Positions 50,146 through 58,404 of a stretch of DNA of 64,000 nucleotides are shown piece after piece. A program made the position numbers and the translations under genes. Under the pieces are notes generated by a model. The model saw only the letters and a program-made list of their open reading frames with translations. It searched no databases and was not told the DNA's origin. The stretch's first letter is position 1. Each line of letters opens with the position of its first letter. The stretch comes from Amycolatopsis sp. NBC_01488 (GTDB taxonomy: Bacteria > Actinomycetota > Actinomycetes > Mycobacteriales > Pseudonocardiaceae), in contig NZ_CP109434.1 in the NCBI RefSeq assembly GCF_036227105.1, positions 6,358,501 to 6,422,500 of the forward strand, written 5' to 3'.

Positions 50146-51525
50146 TCACTGAGCGCCGGACCGCAGCGGGACCTCCCGGATGCGCCACGCCGCGACGGCC
50201 GCCAGGCCGGCGGCGAGCGCCGCGACGGTGAAGATGTGCGACGTCCCCGTCACCAGCGGGCCGGTGGCCAGCAACGCGCCGAACACCGAGGTGCCGATCG
50301 CGCCGCCGATCGTGCGGAACATCGTCGTGTTCGCCGTCGCCACGCCGATTTCCGCGGCCGGGACCGTGTTCTGGGCGATCAGCGTCATCAGCTGCGTGCT
50401 CAGGCCGAGCCCGGCGCCGACGAGCACGAGCGCGCCGCTGGTCAGCCAGACCGGGGTGCCGGCGTGGGCGGTGGCGAGCACCGCGCACCCCGCCGACATC
50501 GCGAGCGTGCCGATGATCGGGAAGATCCGGTACCGGCCGGTCCGGCTGCTCACCCGCCCGGCCACCTGCGACGCCACGACGACGGCCAGGGTCATCGGCA
50601 GCAGGAGCGTTCCGGAGCCGGACGCCGACGCGCCCTGCACGGTCTGCTGGAACAGCGGGACGAACGTGATCGTGCCGAAGCTGACCACGCCGACGACGAA
50701 GATGACCGCGGTCGTCAGCCGGATGTTGCGCTCGGCGAACAAGCTCAGCGGCAGGACCGGTTCGCTGCTTCGCCGTTCCACCACCACGAAAGCGCCGAAG
50801 GCGACGACGGTGACGGGCAGCAGCACCACCAGCGGTCCGGTGCCGGTGGTCAGCAGGAGCAGGCCGGTGACGGCGGTCGTGAGCAGGAGCGCGCCCGCGA
50901 CGTCCAGGTGGACCCGGCGCCGGGGTGCCGGCGGCACCACGAGGACGAACGCCGTGGCCGCGAGCACCACCAGGCCGAGCGGGAGGTTGAGGTAGAAGTT
51001 CCAGCGCCAGCCCAGGAAGCTCGTCACCAGGCCGCCGAAGAGCGGGCCCCCGATCTGGCCCGCGGCCATCACGCTCGCCGTCAGGCCCTGGTAGCGGCCG
51101 CGCTCGCGCGGCGGGACCAGGACGCCGATCAGGGACAGCGCGCCGACGGCCAGCCCGCCGCCGCCCAGGCCCTGCACCGCGCGGAACGCGATCAGCTGCG
51201 TCATGTCCTGGGCGAACCCGCACGCGACCGACGCGACCGTGAACAGCGCGATCGCGCTCAGGTGGACGCCTTTGCGCCCGTAGAGGTCACCGAGCTTGCC
51301 CCAGATCGGGGTGGAGGCGGCCGTCGTCAGGGTGTAGGCGGTGACCACCCACGACAGCTGGTCGAGGCCGCCGAGCTGGGCGACGATCGTGGGCATCGCG
51401 GTGCCGACGACGGTGGTGTCGAGCATCGCGAGCAGCATGCCGAGCAGCAGGACGGCGAACGCCGCGCGCAGCCGCGCCGGGCTCATCGGCGGCGCGGCGC
51501 CGGGCAGCGGTGGGGCGACGACCAT
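50146..51525 (-). CDS. MFS multidrug exporter (DHA2, EmrB/QacA type)
   Basis: The 459 residues form about 14 membrane helices. Motif A is GKLGDLYGRKG, the helix-1 DHA2 motif is LLAMLDTTVVGTAMPTI, and helix 5 contains AAGQIGGPLFGGLV, followed by GWRWNFYLNLPLGLVVL. These mark proton-driven drug or metabolite exporters of the 14-helix group. AGGG lies 7 nt before the start codon. An IS110-family insertion begins right beside that ribosome-binding site and separates the gene from the cupin-hydrolase gene, its probable former operon partner. Confidence 0.93.
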   Translation of the reverse strand: MVVAPPLPGAAPPMSPARLRAAFAVLLLGMLLAMLDTTVVGTAMPTIVAQLGGLDQLSWVVTAYTLTTAASTPIWGKLGDLYGRKGVHLSAIALFTVASVACGFAQDMTQLIAFRAVQGLGGGGLAVGALSLIGVLVPPRERGRYQGLTASVMAAGQIGGPLFGGLVTSFLGWRWNFYLNLPLGLVVLAATAFVLVVPPAPRRRVHLDVAGALLLTTAVTGLLLLTTGTGPLVVLLPVTVVAFGAFVVVERRSSEPVLPLSLFAERNIRLTTAVIFVVGVVSFGTITFVPLFQQTVQGASASGSGTLLLPMTLAVVVASQVAGRVSSRTGRYRIFPIIGTLAMSAGCAVLATAHAGTPVWLTSGALVLVGAGLGLSTQLMTLIAQNTVPAAEIGVATANTTMFRTIGGAIGTSVFGALLATGPLVTGTSHIFTVAALAAGLAAVAAWRIREVPLRSGAQ

Positions 51526-51576
51526 GACGGTTCCCTAAGGTTGTCGTGTCTGGGGTTGACGCCCTGGATGCCCAGA

Positions 51577-51642
51577 GCGGTGGGGTGTAGCTGATGACGG
51601 TTTGCCTCTGTTGAGGCTCGAAAGGACTGGCTGCCCCACCGC
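51577..51642 (+). ncRNA. Structured segment in IS110 left end, candidate bridge RNA
   Basis: In the noncoding left end a 9-bp outer stem, GCGGTGGGG (51577-51585) with CCCCACCGC (51634-51642), encloses an inner hairpin GCCTC-TGTT-GAGGC (51604-51617). IS110 recombinases are known to use a structured RNA from this region to select donor and target DNA. The fold and position fit; the ends of the RNA are not determined and probably extend further in both directions. Confidence 0.5.
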
Positions 51643-51754
51643 GGCGGGACGCTCCGGCCGCTGATTGAGAGCTTGTTGCGGGTAGTCGCTGTTTAGGGAT
51701 CTGTCGGCGGGGTGGTCCACGGGCGCAACGACTTCGACGGTCAGGAGCAGGTGA

Positions 51755-52966
51755 GTGAAGACTCGCCCGGTGGTTTGGGTCGGGATCGACGTCGGCAAGG
51801 CCACGCATCACGCGTGCGCCGTCGACGAGACCGGCAAGACGGTGTTCAGCCAGAAACTCGGCAACGACCAGGCCGCGATCGAGGCGTTGATCGCTCGCGC
51901 CGGCCAAGCCGGCGAACGGGTGCAGTGGGCGGTCGATCTGACCAGTCCGCTGGCGTTGCTGCTGATCACCGTTCTGCTGGCCGCCGAACAGGCCGTGACC
52001 TATGTGCCGGGCCGGGTGGTCAACACGATGACTCATGGATTCCGGGGCGAAGCCAAGACCGACGCCAAGGATGCGAAGGTGATCGCCGAAACCGCCCGCA
52101 TGCGCCGTGACCTGACCCAGATCACGATGCCAGACGAACTGGTGGCCGGCCTGACCCAGCTGACCCGCTACCGCGCCGACCTGATGTCGGACCGGGTGGC
52201 CGGGATCAATCGGTTGCGCGACCTGCTCGGATCGATCTTCCCCGTGTTGGAAGCCGCGTTCGACTACTCGAGCCGGACCCCGTTGATCCTGGTCGCCGGG
52301 ATGTGCACTCCCGGCGAGATCCGCAAGGCCGGAATCGATGGTGTTGCAACGCATTTGACCGAGAACGGGGCGTGGAAGCCGGGCATTGCCAAGACCGCGG
52401 CCGCGGCGATCGGCGCCGCTGAACGTCAAAGCCTGGCTCTGCCCGGCGAAGCTGACACTGCGATGCTGGTCAAGCGCATCGCGGCCAAGCTGCTCGACCT
52501 CGATCGCGAGATCAAGGACACTGACAAACTCATCACCTCCCGATTCCGGCAACACCCGTGGGCGGCCATCATCGAGTCCCTGCCCGGCATGGGCCCCGGC
52601 CTGGGCGCGGAGTTCCTCGTCGAAACCGGCGGTGACCTGTCTGGTTTCGCCAGCTCGGGCCGGTTGGCGTCCTATGCCGGCTTGGTTCCCGTTCCGCGTG
52701 ACTCCGGCCGGGTCTCGGGCAACCTGCATCGACCTCGGCGCTACAACCGGCGCCTGCGCAGGGTGTTCTACATGGCCGCACTCTCGAGCCTCAGCTATTC
52801 CGAGGGGCCTTCGCGACGCTTCTATGACCGAAAACGCAGCGAACGCCAAGTCCATGCCCAGGCCTTGTTGGCCCTGGCCAGGCGGCTGGTCGACGTGCTG
52901 TGGGCTCTGCTGCGAGACGGACGCACATTCACCCCCACGCCGGTGCCGACGGCCGCCGCGGCTTGA
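51755..52966 (+). CDS. IS110-family transposase (DEDD recombinase)
   Basis: It starts at GTG 51755 with AGGAG 7 nt upstream; the product has 403 residues. The N-terminal RuvC-like domain begins VVWVGIDVGKATHHACAVDE with Asp12, and further acidic residues lie in WAVDLTSPLALLL and AKTDAKDAKVIAETARM. A coiled linker leads to the C-terminal Tnp_20 domain (SLPGMGPGLGAEFLVETGGD, then SYAGLVPVPRDSG), which holds the catalytic serine. Its codon usage is less GC-rich than that of its neighbours, in line with recent arrival. Length and domains appear complete, so the element may be active. Confidence 0.95.
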   Translation: MKTRPVVWVGIDVGKATHHACAVDETGKTVFSQKLGNDQAAIEALIARAGQAGERVQWAVDLTSPLALLLITVLLAAEQAVTYVPGRVVNTMTHGFRGEAKTDAKDAKVIAETARMRRDLTQITMPDELVAGLTQLTRYRADLMSDRVAGINRLRDLLGSIFPVLEAAFDYSSRTPLILVAGMCTPGEIRKAGIDGVATHLTENGAWKPGIAKTAAAAIGAAERQSLALPGEADTAMLVKRIAAKLLDLDREIKDTDKLITSRFRQHPWAAIIESLPGMGPGLGAEFLVETGGDLSGFASSGRLASYAGLVPVPRDSGRVSGNLHRPRRYNRRLRRVFYMAALSSLSYSEGPSRRFYDRKRSERQVHAQALLALARRLVDVLWALLRDGRTFTPTPVPTAAAA

Positions 52967-52986
52967 CACGGTCATTGAGAGTCCCT

Positions 52987-54255
52987 TCAGGCGTTCAGGA
53001 CGAGGTCGGCGACGCGGTCCGGCTGCTCGAGCTGCGGCTGGTGGCCCGCTTCGCGCACGACGGTGAACTCGGCGCCTTCGTCGTTCTCGCCGGCGAAAGC
53101 CGCCGCGTAGGCGCGTCCGTAGGACAGGTCGGCGATGCCGTCGCTTTCCCCCCAGACGACCCGCACCGGCAGCCGCACCGATTCGAGCCGGTCCCGCAGC
53201 GCCGGGTCGTGCATGTACGGGTCGCCGGCGTAGCGGGTCAAGGCGGCGGCGTTGCCCTGCATCGCCGCGAGGCGCTCCGGCGGCAGCAGCGACGGGTCGA
53301 GCCGGAAGCGGTCGGGGGTGTGGAAGACGAAGTCGGCGAGCTTGTCCGGCGGGATCGTCGACAGGTCGGTGATCGGGTGCCCTTCCACGGTGATCCCGAC
53401 GGCGTCCAGCAACACCAGCCGCTCGACGAGGGGCGCGTCCCCGGCGTCGCGGGCGGCCTGCTCGTCGACGCCCAGCTGCGCCGCGATCCAGCCGCCGACC
53501 GAGTTGCCCGCCACGACTACGCCGCTCAGGCCGAGTTCGCCCAGCAGCCGCCGGAAGACCCGGGCGAGCGCGGGAACGCCGTCGACCGCGTCCGCGGCCA
53601 GGGTGCCGTCGAAGCCGGGGATGACCGGCGTCAGCACCCGCGCGCCGCGCGCCGCGAGCAGGGCCGCCAGGCCGGCCACCGAAGCCGGGCCGGCACCGCC
53701 GTGCAGCAGCAGGACCGGGCGGCCGGCACCGCGCTCCTCGACCCGGACGACCAGGTCGTCGTCGAGCCGGACGTCGGTGGTCACCGGCGACTCGCTCGCG
53801 TACGTCGTCGCCGGTTCCGTGTGGTAGCGCGCCATGATCTCGGTGATCTCGTGGCCCTGCGCGGGCCGGCCGGCCTCGGCGGCGAACGCACGCAGGTCGC
53901 GGAAGTACTGGACGTAGAGGTCCGGGGTGAACGTGTTGAGGATGACGGCAGGCTCGTCGCCCGGGTTCGCGAAGGTGTGCGGCGCGCCCGGCGGCACCAT
54001 GACGAGGGTCCCGGCGGGGGCGTCGTGGGTCTCTTCGCCCACGGTGAAGCGGACTGTGCCGCGGACGACGTAGAAGCCTTCGTCGTGCTGGGCGTGCCGG
54101 TGCTGCGGCGGGCCGTCGGTGTGCGGGGCGACGACGATCTCGCCCAGGCCCAGCCGGTGGCCGGTGGTGCTGCCGTCCTCCAGGATCCGCAACTGGATCG
54201 GGCCGGTCAGGGTGGTCTCGCCGGCTTCGGGCCCGACGATCGCGATGCGCGTCAT
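52987..54255 (-). CDS. Cupin-alpha/beta hydrolase fusion
   Basis: It starts at ATG 54255 behind GAGGAG; the product has 422 residues. Residues 1-130 form a cupin: metal motif 1 is HRHAQHDEGFYVVRGTVRF and motif 2 contains PPGAPHTFANPGDEPAV. Residues about 150-422 form an alpha/beta hydrolase: VLLLHGGAGPASVAG, nucleophile elbow VVAGNSVGGWIAAQLG with Ser, acid region VVWGESDGIADL and catalytic His in VREAGHQPQLEQPDRVA. The fusion suggests sequential action on one small molecule, for example oxygenation or isomerisation and then hydrolysis. It is divergent from a TetR gene and was probably cotranscribed with the MFS exporter before IS110 arrived. Confidence 0.9.
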   Translation of the reverse strand: MTRIAIVGPEAGETTLTGPIQLRILEDGSTTGHRLGLGEIVVAPHTDGPPQHRHAQHDEGFYVVRGTVRFTVGEETHDAPAGTLVMVPPGAPHTFANPGDEPAVILNTFTPDLYVQYFRDLRAFAAEAGRPAQGHEITEIMARYHTEPATTYASESPVTTDVRLDDDLVVRVEERGAGRPVLLLHGGAGPASVAGLAALLAARGARVLTPVIPGFDGTLAADAVDGVPALARVFRRLLGELGLSGVVVAGNSVGGWIAAQLGVDEQAARDAGDAPLVERLVLLDAVGITVEGHPITDLSTIPPDKLADFVFHTPDRFRLDPSLLPPERLAAMQGNAAALTRYAGDPYMHDPALRDRLESVRLPVRVVWGESDGIADLSYGRAYAAAFAGENDEGAEFTVVREAGHQPQLEQPDRVADLVLNA

Positions 54256-54267
54256 ACCGCTCCTCGT

Positions 54268-54327
54268 GAGAGTTGACTTCCATGAAGAAGGTAAGCCCTC
54301 ACCTAGCATTCGTGCAAGTGAACTCTT
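54268..54327. promoter_or_regulatory. Paired TetR operator candidates in the divergent promoter region
   Basis: Two related 16-base boxes lie in opposite orientation: GTGAGAGTTGACTTCC starting at 54266 and, on the other strand, GTAAGAGTTCACTTGC (54313-54328 region), matching at 13 of 16 positions. Their arms AGAGTTGACTT (54269-54279) and AAGTGAACTCT (54316-54326) are 36 bp apart, one beside each divergent start. This fits autoregulation plus control of the cupin-hydrolase operon by the TetR protein. Confidence 0.5.
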
Positions 54328-54364
54328 ACGATGAGAGCCGGCTCGAGTACGAAAGGCGGCGGCG

Positions 54365-54949
54365 ATGGACGGCGGACGGGTCAACCAGAAGCGGCGGACG
54401 CGCAACGCGATCTTGGCGGCGGCGACCGAGCTCGTCCGGGGCGGCCGCACGGTGACGATGCCCGAGGTCGCCAAGGCGGCGGAGGTGTCCGAGGCGACGG
54501 CCTACCGTTACTTCCCGGATCTGGCGAGCCTCCTGCGGGAAGCCGTCGCGGGCACGCTGTTCGACCCGGCCGAGGCACTCGCGCCGCTGGCGGGCTGCGC
54601 GGACCCGGTCGCCCGCGTCGCCGCCGCGACCGAGCACCTGCTGCGGCACATCCTGACCCACGAGAGCGCGGTCCGCGCCATGATCGCGGCGACGATCACC
54701 CGCCCCGCGGACACCGCCGCCCGGCCCGGGCTGCGCTTCGGGCTCATCGACTCGGCGCTGGCGCCGCCGGCCGACCTGGGCGGGCTCGGCGCGCCGGCGC
54801 TGGCTCAGCTGAAGCGGGATCTCGCGGTCGTCATGAGTGCCGAGGCGCTCTTCGGGCTCACCGATCTGCACGGACTGCCCGCCGGAGAAGCCGTGGAGAG
54901 CATCGTCCACACCGCGAGCGCGCTGACGCGGTTCGCGCTCGAAGGGTGA
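54365..54949 (+). CDS. TetR/AcrR family regulator
   Basis: The product has 194 residues. The N-terminal HTH is clear (RTRNAILAAATELVRGGRTV, then MPEVAKAAEVSEATAYRYFP). The helical ligand domain (about residues 60-194) carries no recognisable effector signature. It is divergent from the cupin-hydrolase gene with about 110 bases between starts, containing two related inverted boxes. It most likely represses itself and the hydrolase-exporter operon, responding to the substrate that the operon degrades or exports. Confidence 0.92.
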   Translation: MDGGRVNQKRRTRNAILAAATELVRGGRTVTMPEVAKAAEVSEATAYRYFPDLASLLREAVAGTLFDPAEALAPLAGCADPVARVAAATEHLLRHILTHESAVRAMIAATITRPADTAARPGLRFGLIDSALAPPADLGGLGAPALAQLKRDLAVVMSAEALFGLTDLHGLPAGEAVESIVHTASALTRFALEG

Positions 54950-54993
54950 GGGCAGAGGGATACCATCGGCCCGTCGCGGGAGTGGGGGAAACG

Positions 54994-55650
54994 ATGCGCC
55001 GCAAGAAGCTGTGGTGGTCGGCCGGGATACTCGGCCTGGCCACCGTGTTCTGGTTCACCGGGGACCGGCAGCTCGCCGTCTTCGGCTGGAGCACGGGCCT
55101 GCTCGGCCTGGGTGTCGCGTACTGGGAAACGAAGGAGAAGACGCCGCCGCCCGAGCCGGTGCCCGGCGGCCCCGGGACGCCGGCGCTCCCGCCGGACCAG
55201 GACCCCGTGGTCGTCGCGGCCGCCGCCCGCCGGGTGCGGGACGCCCGGCGGATCGCCGTCTTCGCGACCGCCTTCGCCGTCGCGTCGGCCGGGGTGGCCC
55301 TGCTGCCGCTCGGGCCGTGGCGGAATCCGTTCATCGGCTGGGCGATCCTGGGCGCGGTCGGTGCGGTGACCGCGGTGACCGACTCGGTGCGGTTCCGGAA
55401 GCGGCTGCCGTCCACCTGGACGGAGCTGGAGGTCCTCGGCCCGGCCGCGGCCGGGCCGTGGCGCCTCGCCCGGACCCCGGACGGCGGTGAGCTCGCGTTC
55501 AAGCTGAGCGACACCGACGACGTGCTCCAACGCCACATCGAGGAGACCGGAGTGCTGCGGGTCCTCGGCGAGCCCCGCGTCGGCGGCCCGGTCCGGATCG
55601 CCATCCCCGGGGAGCGACGGCTCGGGCTCGCGACCTTCAGCCTGCCGTGA
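54994..55650 (+). CDS. Membrane protein of unknown function
   Basis: The product has 218 residues with GTGGGGGAA before the ATG. Four hydrophobic segments appear as two pairs: LWWSAGILGLATVFWFTG and LAVFGWSTGLLGLGVAYW, then a Pro-rich cytoplasmic or external loop (KEKTPPPEPVPGGPGTPALP), then RIAVFATAFAVASAGVALLP and FIGWAILGAVGAVTAVTDSV. A soluble C-terminal domain of about 85 residues follows (STWTELEVLGPAAAGPWRLA). I do not recognise the family. A TACCAT hexamer at 54961-54966 could be its -10 element. Confidence 0.8.
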   Translation: MRRKKLWWSAGILGLATVFWFTGDRQLAVFGWSTGLLGLGVAYWETKEKTPPPEPVPGGPGTPALPPDQDPVVVAAAARRVRDARRIAVFATAFAVASAGVALLPLGPWRNPFIGWAILGAVGAVTAVTDSVRFRKRLPSTWTELEVLGPAAAGPWRLARTPDGGELAFKLSDTDDVLQRHIEETGVLRVLGEPRVGGPVRIAIPGERRLGLATFSLP

Positions 55651-55705
55651 CCGCAGCCGCGTCGGGTTGATCCCGGGCCACAGCACAGCGGCGTATTCTC
55701 CGACC

Positions 55706-56062
55706 GTGCTGCCGTCGGCGGCCCGGCGGGCGGTCCTGGACGTCGCCAAGACCGACCTGCCCGCCGCCGAGATCGACGACCTCGTGCTGGCGGTCAGCGA
55801 GCTCGTCGACAACGCGCTGCGCCACGGCCGCCCGCCGGTCGGCCTGAAGATCTGGGCGGACGTCGACCACGTGGTCGTGACGGTGCACGACACCGGCGAC
55901 GGCCCCGGCGACCCGTTCGCCGGGCTGCTGCCCGCCGACCGCCACATCGGCGGCCGCGGGCTGTGGATCGCGCACCAGATCTGCAGCCAGGTGACGCTGC
56001 ACCGCGACGAGACGGGTTTCACCGCCCGCCTCACCGCGGGGAACGTCCCGCCGGGCCGCTGA
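55706..56062 (+). CDS. HATPase-fold protein, anti-sigma-factor-like
   Basis: The start is set at GTG 55706 because TATTCT (55694-55699) lies 6 nt upstream as in other leaderless genes here; a TTG at 55667 would add 13 residues. The 118-residue product is a single GHKL ATPase domain: N-box LVLAVSELVDNALRHGRPPV, G1 VTVHDTGDGPGDPF and G2 HIGGRGLWIAHQIC. It resembles RsbW/SpoIIAB-type serine kinases or the small orphan ATP-binding proteins abundant in actinomycetes. No sigma-factor or antagonist gene is adjacent. Confidence 0.85.
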   Translation: MLPSAARRAVLDVAKTDLPAAEIDDLVLAVSELVDNALRHGRPPVGLKIWADVDHVVVTVHDTGDGPGDPFAGLLPADRHIGGRGLWIAHQICSQVTLHRDETGFTARLTAGNVPPGR

Positions 56063-56100
56063 ACGCACGCCGCGGCATCGTTCTTCGGGAGCGTCTTCGG

Positions 56101-57072
56101 CTAGTCCCGTGAAGCGCCGCCGGCACTGTCCGGGGTCTTGAGCAACGGCGCGTCCCGGGACAGCTCCCGGAAGCCGACGCCGTAGTACAGCCCTCGCGCA
56201 TGGGGGTGCCCCGGCGCGCCCAGGCAGGCGACGGTCGCGTGCCGCGCGCCCGCGTCGCGGGCGCGGTGCAGTCCGTGCAGCAGCATCGCGTGGCCCAGGC
56301 CGAGGCGCCGGTAGCCCGGGTGCGTGCCGACCGGCTCGAACTCGACGCTCTCGTTCACCTCGTCGAGCCAGAGGATCGCCGAGGCCGCCATCGTGCCGTC
56401 CGGCGCCTCGACCAGCAGGTGCAGGTCGCCGCGATACGCCGGGGTCTGCCGGACGCCCTCGTAGCTCGACGCCGTGTACGACGTCGGAGCCCATGCGGCC
56501 ACGTGGGCCTCGACCGCGGCCTCCGGCCCGGCTTCGGCCGCGGTCCGGAACCGGAATCCCTTCGGCAGCACCGGCTCTTCCACGTCGACGAGGTCGCGTT
56601 CGTTGAGCTGCGTCCAGGAGCCCTGGTCGCCGAGGGCGGCCGGGTCGGTCTGGTAACCGTGGGCCGCCCAGCGCTTCAGCGCGAACTCGTCGCCCGCGCA
56701 CGGCAGGACCGTGCGCTCGATGTCGCCCGCTGCCGCGTCGAACCAGGCGATCACCTCGTCGACCAGGCCGGCGTGCTCCGGGTGGACTTGGTGAGCCAGG
56801 TACGCGCTGGTGATGTCCTTGACCGACCCGTCGGTGCGCCGCACCCGGCGGGGGAGCTGCGCCCAGCCCCACGCGACGAGTTCGCCGCCGGAGAACCACA
56901 GGCGACGCGGCCAGGTCGCGCCGTCCTCGGCGTGCCCGCGGCCCCAGTTCCAGGCGAGTTCGCCGTAGGACGCGTCGCTGTTCACCAGGTCGGGCCGGGT
57001 GGCGGTGATCCGCTGCGCCAGGCCCTGCATGAGTCCGACGTCCTCGGCGGTCAGCAACTCGGCGGTCCCCAT
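56101..57072 (-). CDS. GNAT acetyltransferase with two GNAT-like halves
   Basis: The product has 323 residues, twice the normal GNAT length. The C-terminal half holds the conserved acetyl-CoA motif (VGTHPGYRRLGLGHAMLLHG) preceded by the strand AASAILWLDEVNESVEFEPV and followed by GHPHARGLYYGVGFREL. The N-terminal half (WAQLPRRVRRTDGSVKDITS; VDEVIAWFDAAAGDIERTVL) has the fold pattern but lacks the Q/RxxGxG/A loop, so it is probably a degenerate, substrate-shaping domain. The substrate is unknown. It is in line with the following minus-strand gene, 55 bases apart. Confidence 0.88.
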   Translation of the reverse strand: MGTAELLTAEDVGLMQGLAQRITATRPDLVNSDASYGELAWNWGRGHAEDGATWPRRLWFSGGELVAWGWAQLPRRVRRTDGSVKDITSAYLAHQVHPEHAGLVDEVIAWFDAAAGDIERTVLPCAGDEFALKRWAAHGYQTDPAALGDQGSWTQLNERDLVDVEEPVLPKGFRFRTAAEAGPEAAVEAHVAAWAPTSYTASSYEGVRQTPAYRGDLHLLVEAPDGTMAASAILWLDEVNESVEFEPVGTHPGYRRLGLGHAMLLHGLHRARDAGARHATVACLGAPGHPHARGLYYGVGFRELSRDAPLLKTPDSAGGASRD

Positions 57073-57127
57073 GGTCCGCCACTGTGTCAGGACCGCGGGA
57101 AGCCGTCGAACGGATTTCCCGGTCGGG

Positions 57128-57595
57128 TCAAGGGCGTTCGGGGATGCCCGCGAGGACGGCGGTCAGGCTCGGCAGCCACCGCTCCCGCGGGTCGGGCGCC
57201 GAGAGCCATTCCGTCGCCACGTCCACCCGGCGCGTCCCGACCGGGAGGGGGAGCAGCGTGCCCCACGCGAGCACTTCGACGGTGCGGGGCAGCGCCGAGC
57301 GCGGCGGGATCAGGCCGTCGGTCTCCGCGAGGAGGGCCACTCGCGGGCCGTGCTGGGTGGGCAGGTGCAGGGCCGGGCCGCCGCAGCCCCTCGCCGCCAG
57401 GCGCGTCAGGACCGGGCCCGCGCTGAGCTTGGGCAGCGTCACCGCGCAGATCCCGTTCTCCAGCGCCAGGAAGGGGTGGGCGCCGCGCCATTTCACCGGC
57501 CAGCCGAACAGGCGGCCGTAAAAGGCGTCGACCCGGTCGCCCGCCGGGTCGCGGGGCGCGGGGTTGCTCGTCGGCACCTGCTGGTCGAGCGACAT
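57128..57595 (-). CDS. Conserved small protein of unknown function
   Basis: The product has 155 residues, with GGAAAGG before the ATG. A short VOC-like opening (RVDAFYGRLFGWPVKWRG) and a central block ALENGICAVTLPKLSAGPVL, then GCGGPALHLPTQ, are distinctive, but I cannot place the family with confidence. It is divergent from a TetR gene. A 23-bp palindrome lies 38 bases upstream of its start and overlaps its likely -10 box (TAGGCT on the minus strand, 57632-57637), so it is probably repressed by that TetR protein. Confidence 0.75.
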   Translation of the reverse strand: MSLDQQVPTSNPAPRDPAGDRVDAFYGRLFGWPVKWRGAHPFLALENGICAVTLPKLSAGPVLTRLAARGCGGPALHLPTQHGPRVALLAETDGLIPPRSALPRTVEVLAWGTLLPLPVGTRRVDVATEWLSAPDPRERWLPSLTAVLAGIPERP

Positions 57596-57633
57596 CGGCG
57601 GCGCCTTTCCACGGTGGGGTGAGGTCCGTCAGC

Positions 57634-57656
57634 CTAACGGCACTCAGTGCCGTTAG
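57634..57656. promoter_or_regulatory. TetR operator 1, perfect 23-bp palindrome
   Basis: Two 11-base arms around one central C share the core GGCACTCAGTGCC. It covers the -35 region of the tetR gene to the right (whose -10 is TACCGT at 57670-57675) and the -10 region of the minus-strand gene to the left, so one bound repressor could silence both. Confidence 0.8.
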
Positions 57657-57682
57657 CAAGTGCGGCTGCTACCGTCCGGGCC

Positions 57683-58402
57683 ATGACGGATTCGCCGCGC
57701 CGCGCGCCGGCCACCCGGGCCGGGGCGACCCCCGCCGGCCGGCGGCAGCTGCGCCGCGCGCTCGCCGCTGCGGCCGTGGACCTGTTCGCGGCCAACGGCT
57801 ACGAGGCCACCACCGTGGACGACATCGCGGCCGCCGCCGGCATCGGGCGCCGCACGTTCTTCCGGTACTTCGACGCCAAGGACGACGTCCTCTTCGCCAA
57901 CCACGACGAGATCGTGGCGGAGATGGAAGAAGCCTTCGCCGCCGCCGACCCGGGCCGCGACCCGGTCGAGGTGGCGTGCGGCGCGGTCGGCCTGGTGCTC
58001 GACTCCTACGCCGCCGACCTCGACGTCTCGCTCAAGCGGTTCGCACTGACCCGCGCGGTCCCGTCGGTGCGGGACAAGGAGGTCGCGACCGTCGACCGCT
58101 ACCAGCGCGTGCTCGCCCGCTACCTGCAGGGGCGCTACGAAGCGCAGGGCGACGAGACGGCGAGCCTGCGCGCGGCCGTCGCCGCCGCGGCGATCGCGGC
58201 CGCCAACAACCACGTCCTGCGGCGCTGGCTGCGCACCGGCGGCACCGGGGACATCAAGGCCAGCGCGGCCGCGGCGTTCGCGCTGGTCGTCGACGCGTTC
58301 CGGACCCCGGCCGGCGAGCAGGCCACGGTGGTCGCGGTGCTGACCACGGCCACCCCGCTGCACGAGGTCGTCGCCCGCGTGGGCGAAGTGCTGCGCGGCT
58401 GA
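57683..58402 (+). CDS. TetR/AcrR family regulator
   Basis: It starts at ATG 57683, 7 nt after TACCGT, so it is probably leaderless. The product has 239 residues. The HTH region is strong (RALAAAAVDLFAANGYEATT, then VDDIAAAAGIGRRTFFRYFD). The C-terminal helical region contains DVSLKRFALTRAVPSVRDKE and AAAIAAANNHVLRRWLRTGG, typical of the MftR-like/TetR_C_17 type of regulator. Palindromes sharing GGCACTnAGTGCC lie on both sides of the gene, strongly suggesting autorepression and control of the flanking genes. Confidence 0.92.
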   Translation: MTDSPRRAPATRAGATPAGRRQLRRALAAAAVDLFAANGYEATTVDDIAAAAGIGRRTFFRYFDAKDDVLFANHDEIVAEMEEAFAAADPGRDPVEVACGAVGLVLDSYAADLDVSLKRFALTRAVPSVRDKEVATVDRYQRVLARYLQGRYEAQGDETASLRAAVAAAAIAAANNHVLRRWLRTGGTGDIKASAAAAFALVVDAFRTPAGEQATVVAVLTTATPLHEVVARVGEVLRG

Positions 58403-58404
58403 GC

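Larger units (their letters stand above)
51537..52986 (+). mobile_element. IS110-family insertion sequence
   Basis: The element contains one transposase gene and a noncoding left end of about 215 bp. The limits are inferred. CCCT occurs at both edges (51533-51536 and 52983-52986), and IS110 elements recombine at a short core, often CT, without terminal inverted repeats. Joining the flanks at this core gives, on the minus strand, the hydrolase stop TGA, then AGGG, 7 nt, then the exporter ATG, a normal operon junction. The length is about 1450 bp, as usual for the family. Confidence 0.75.
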
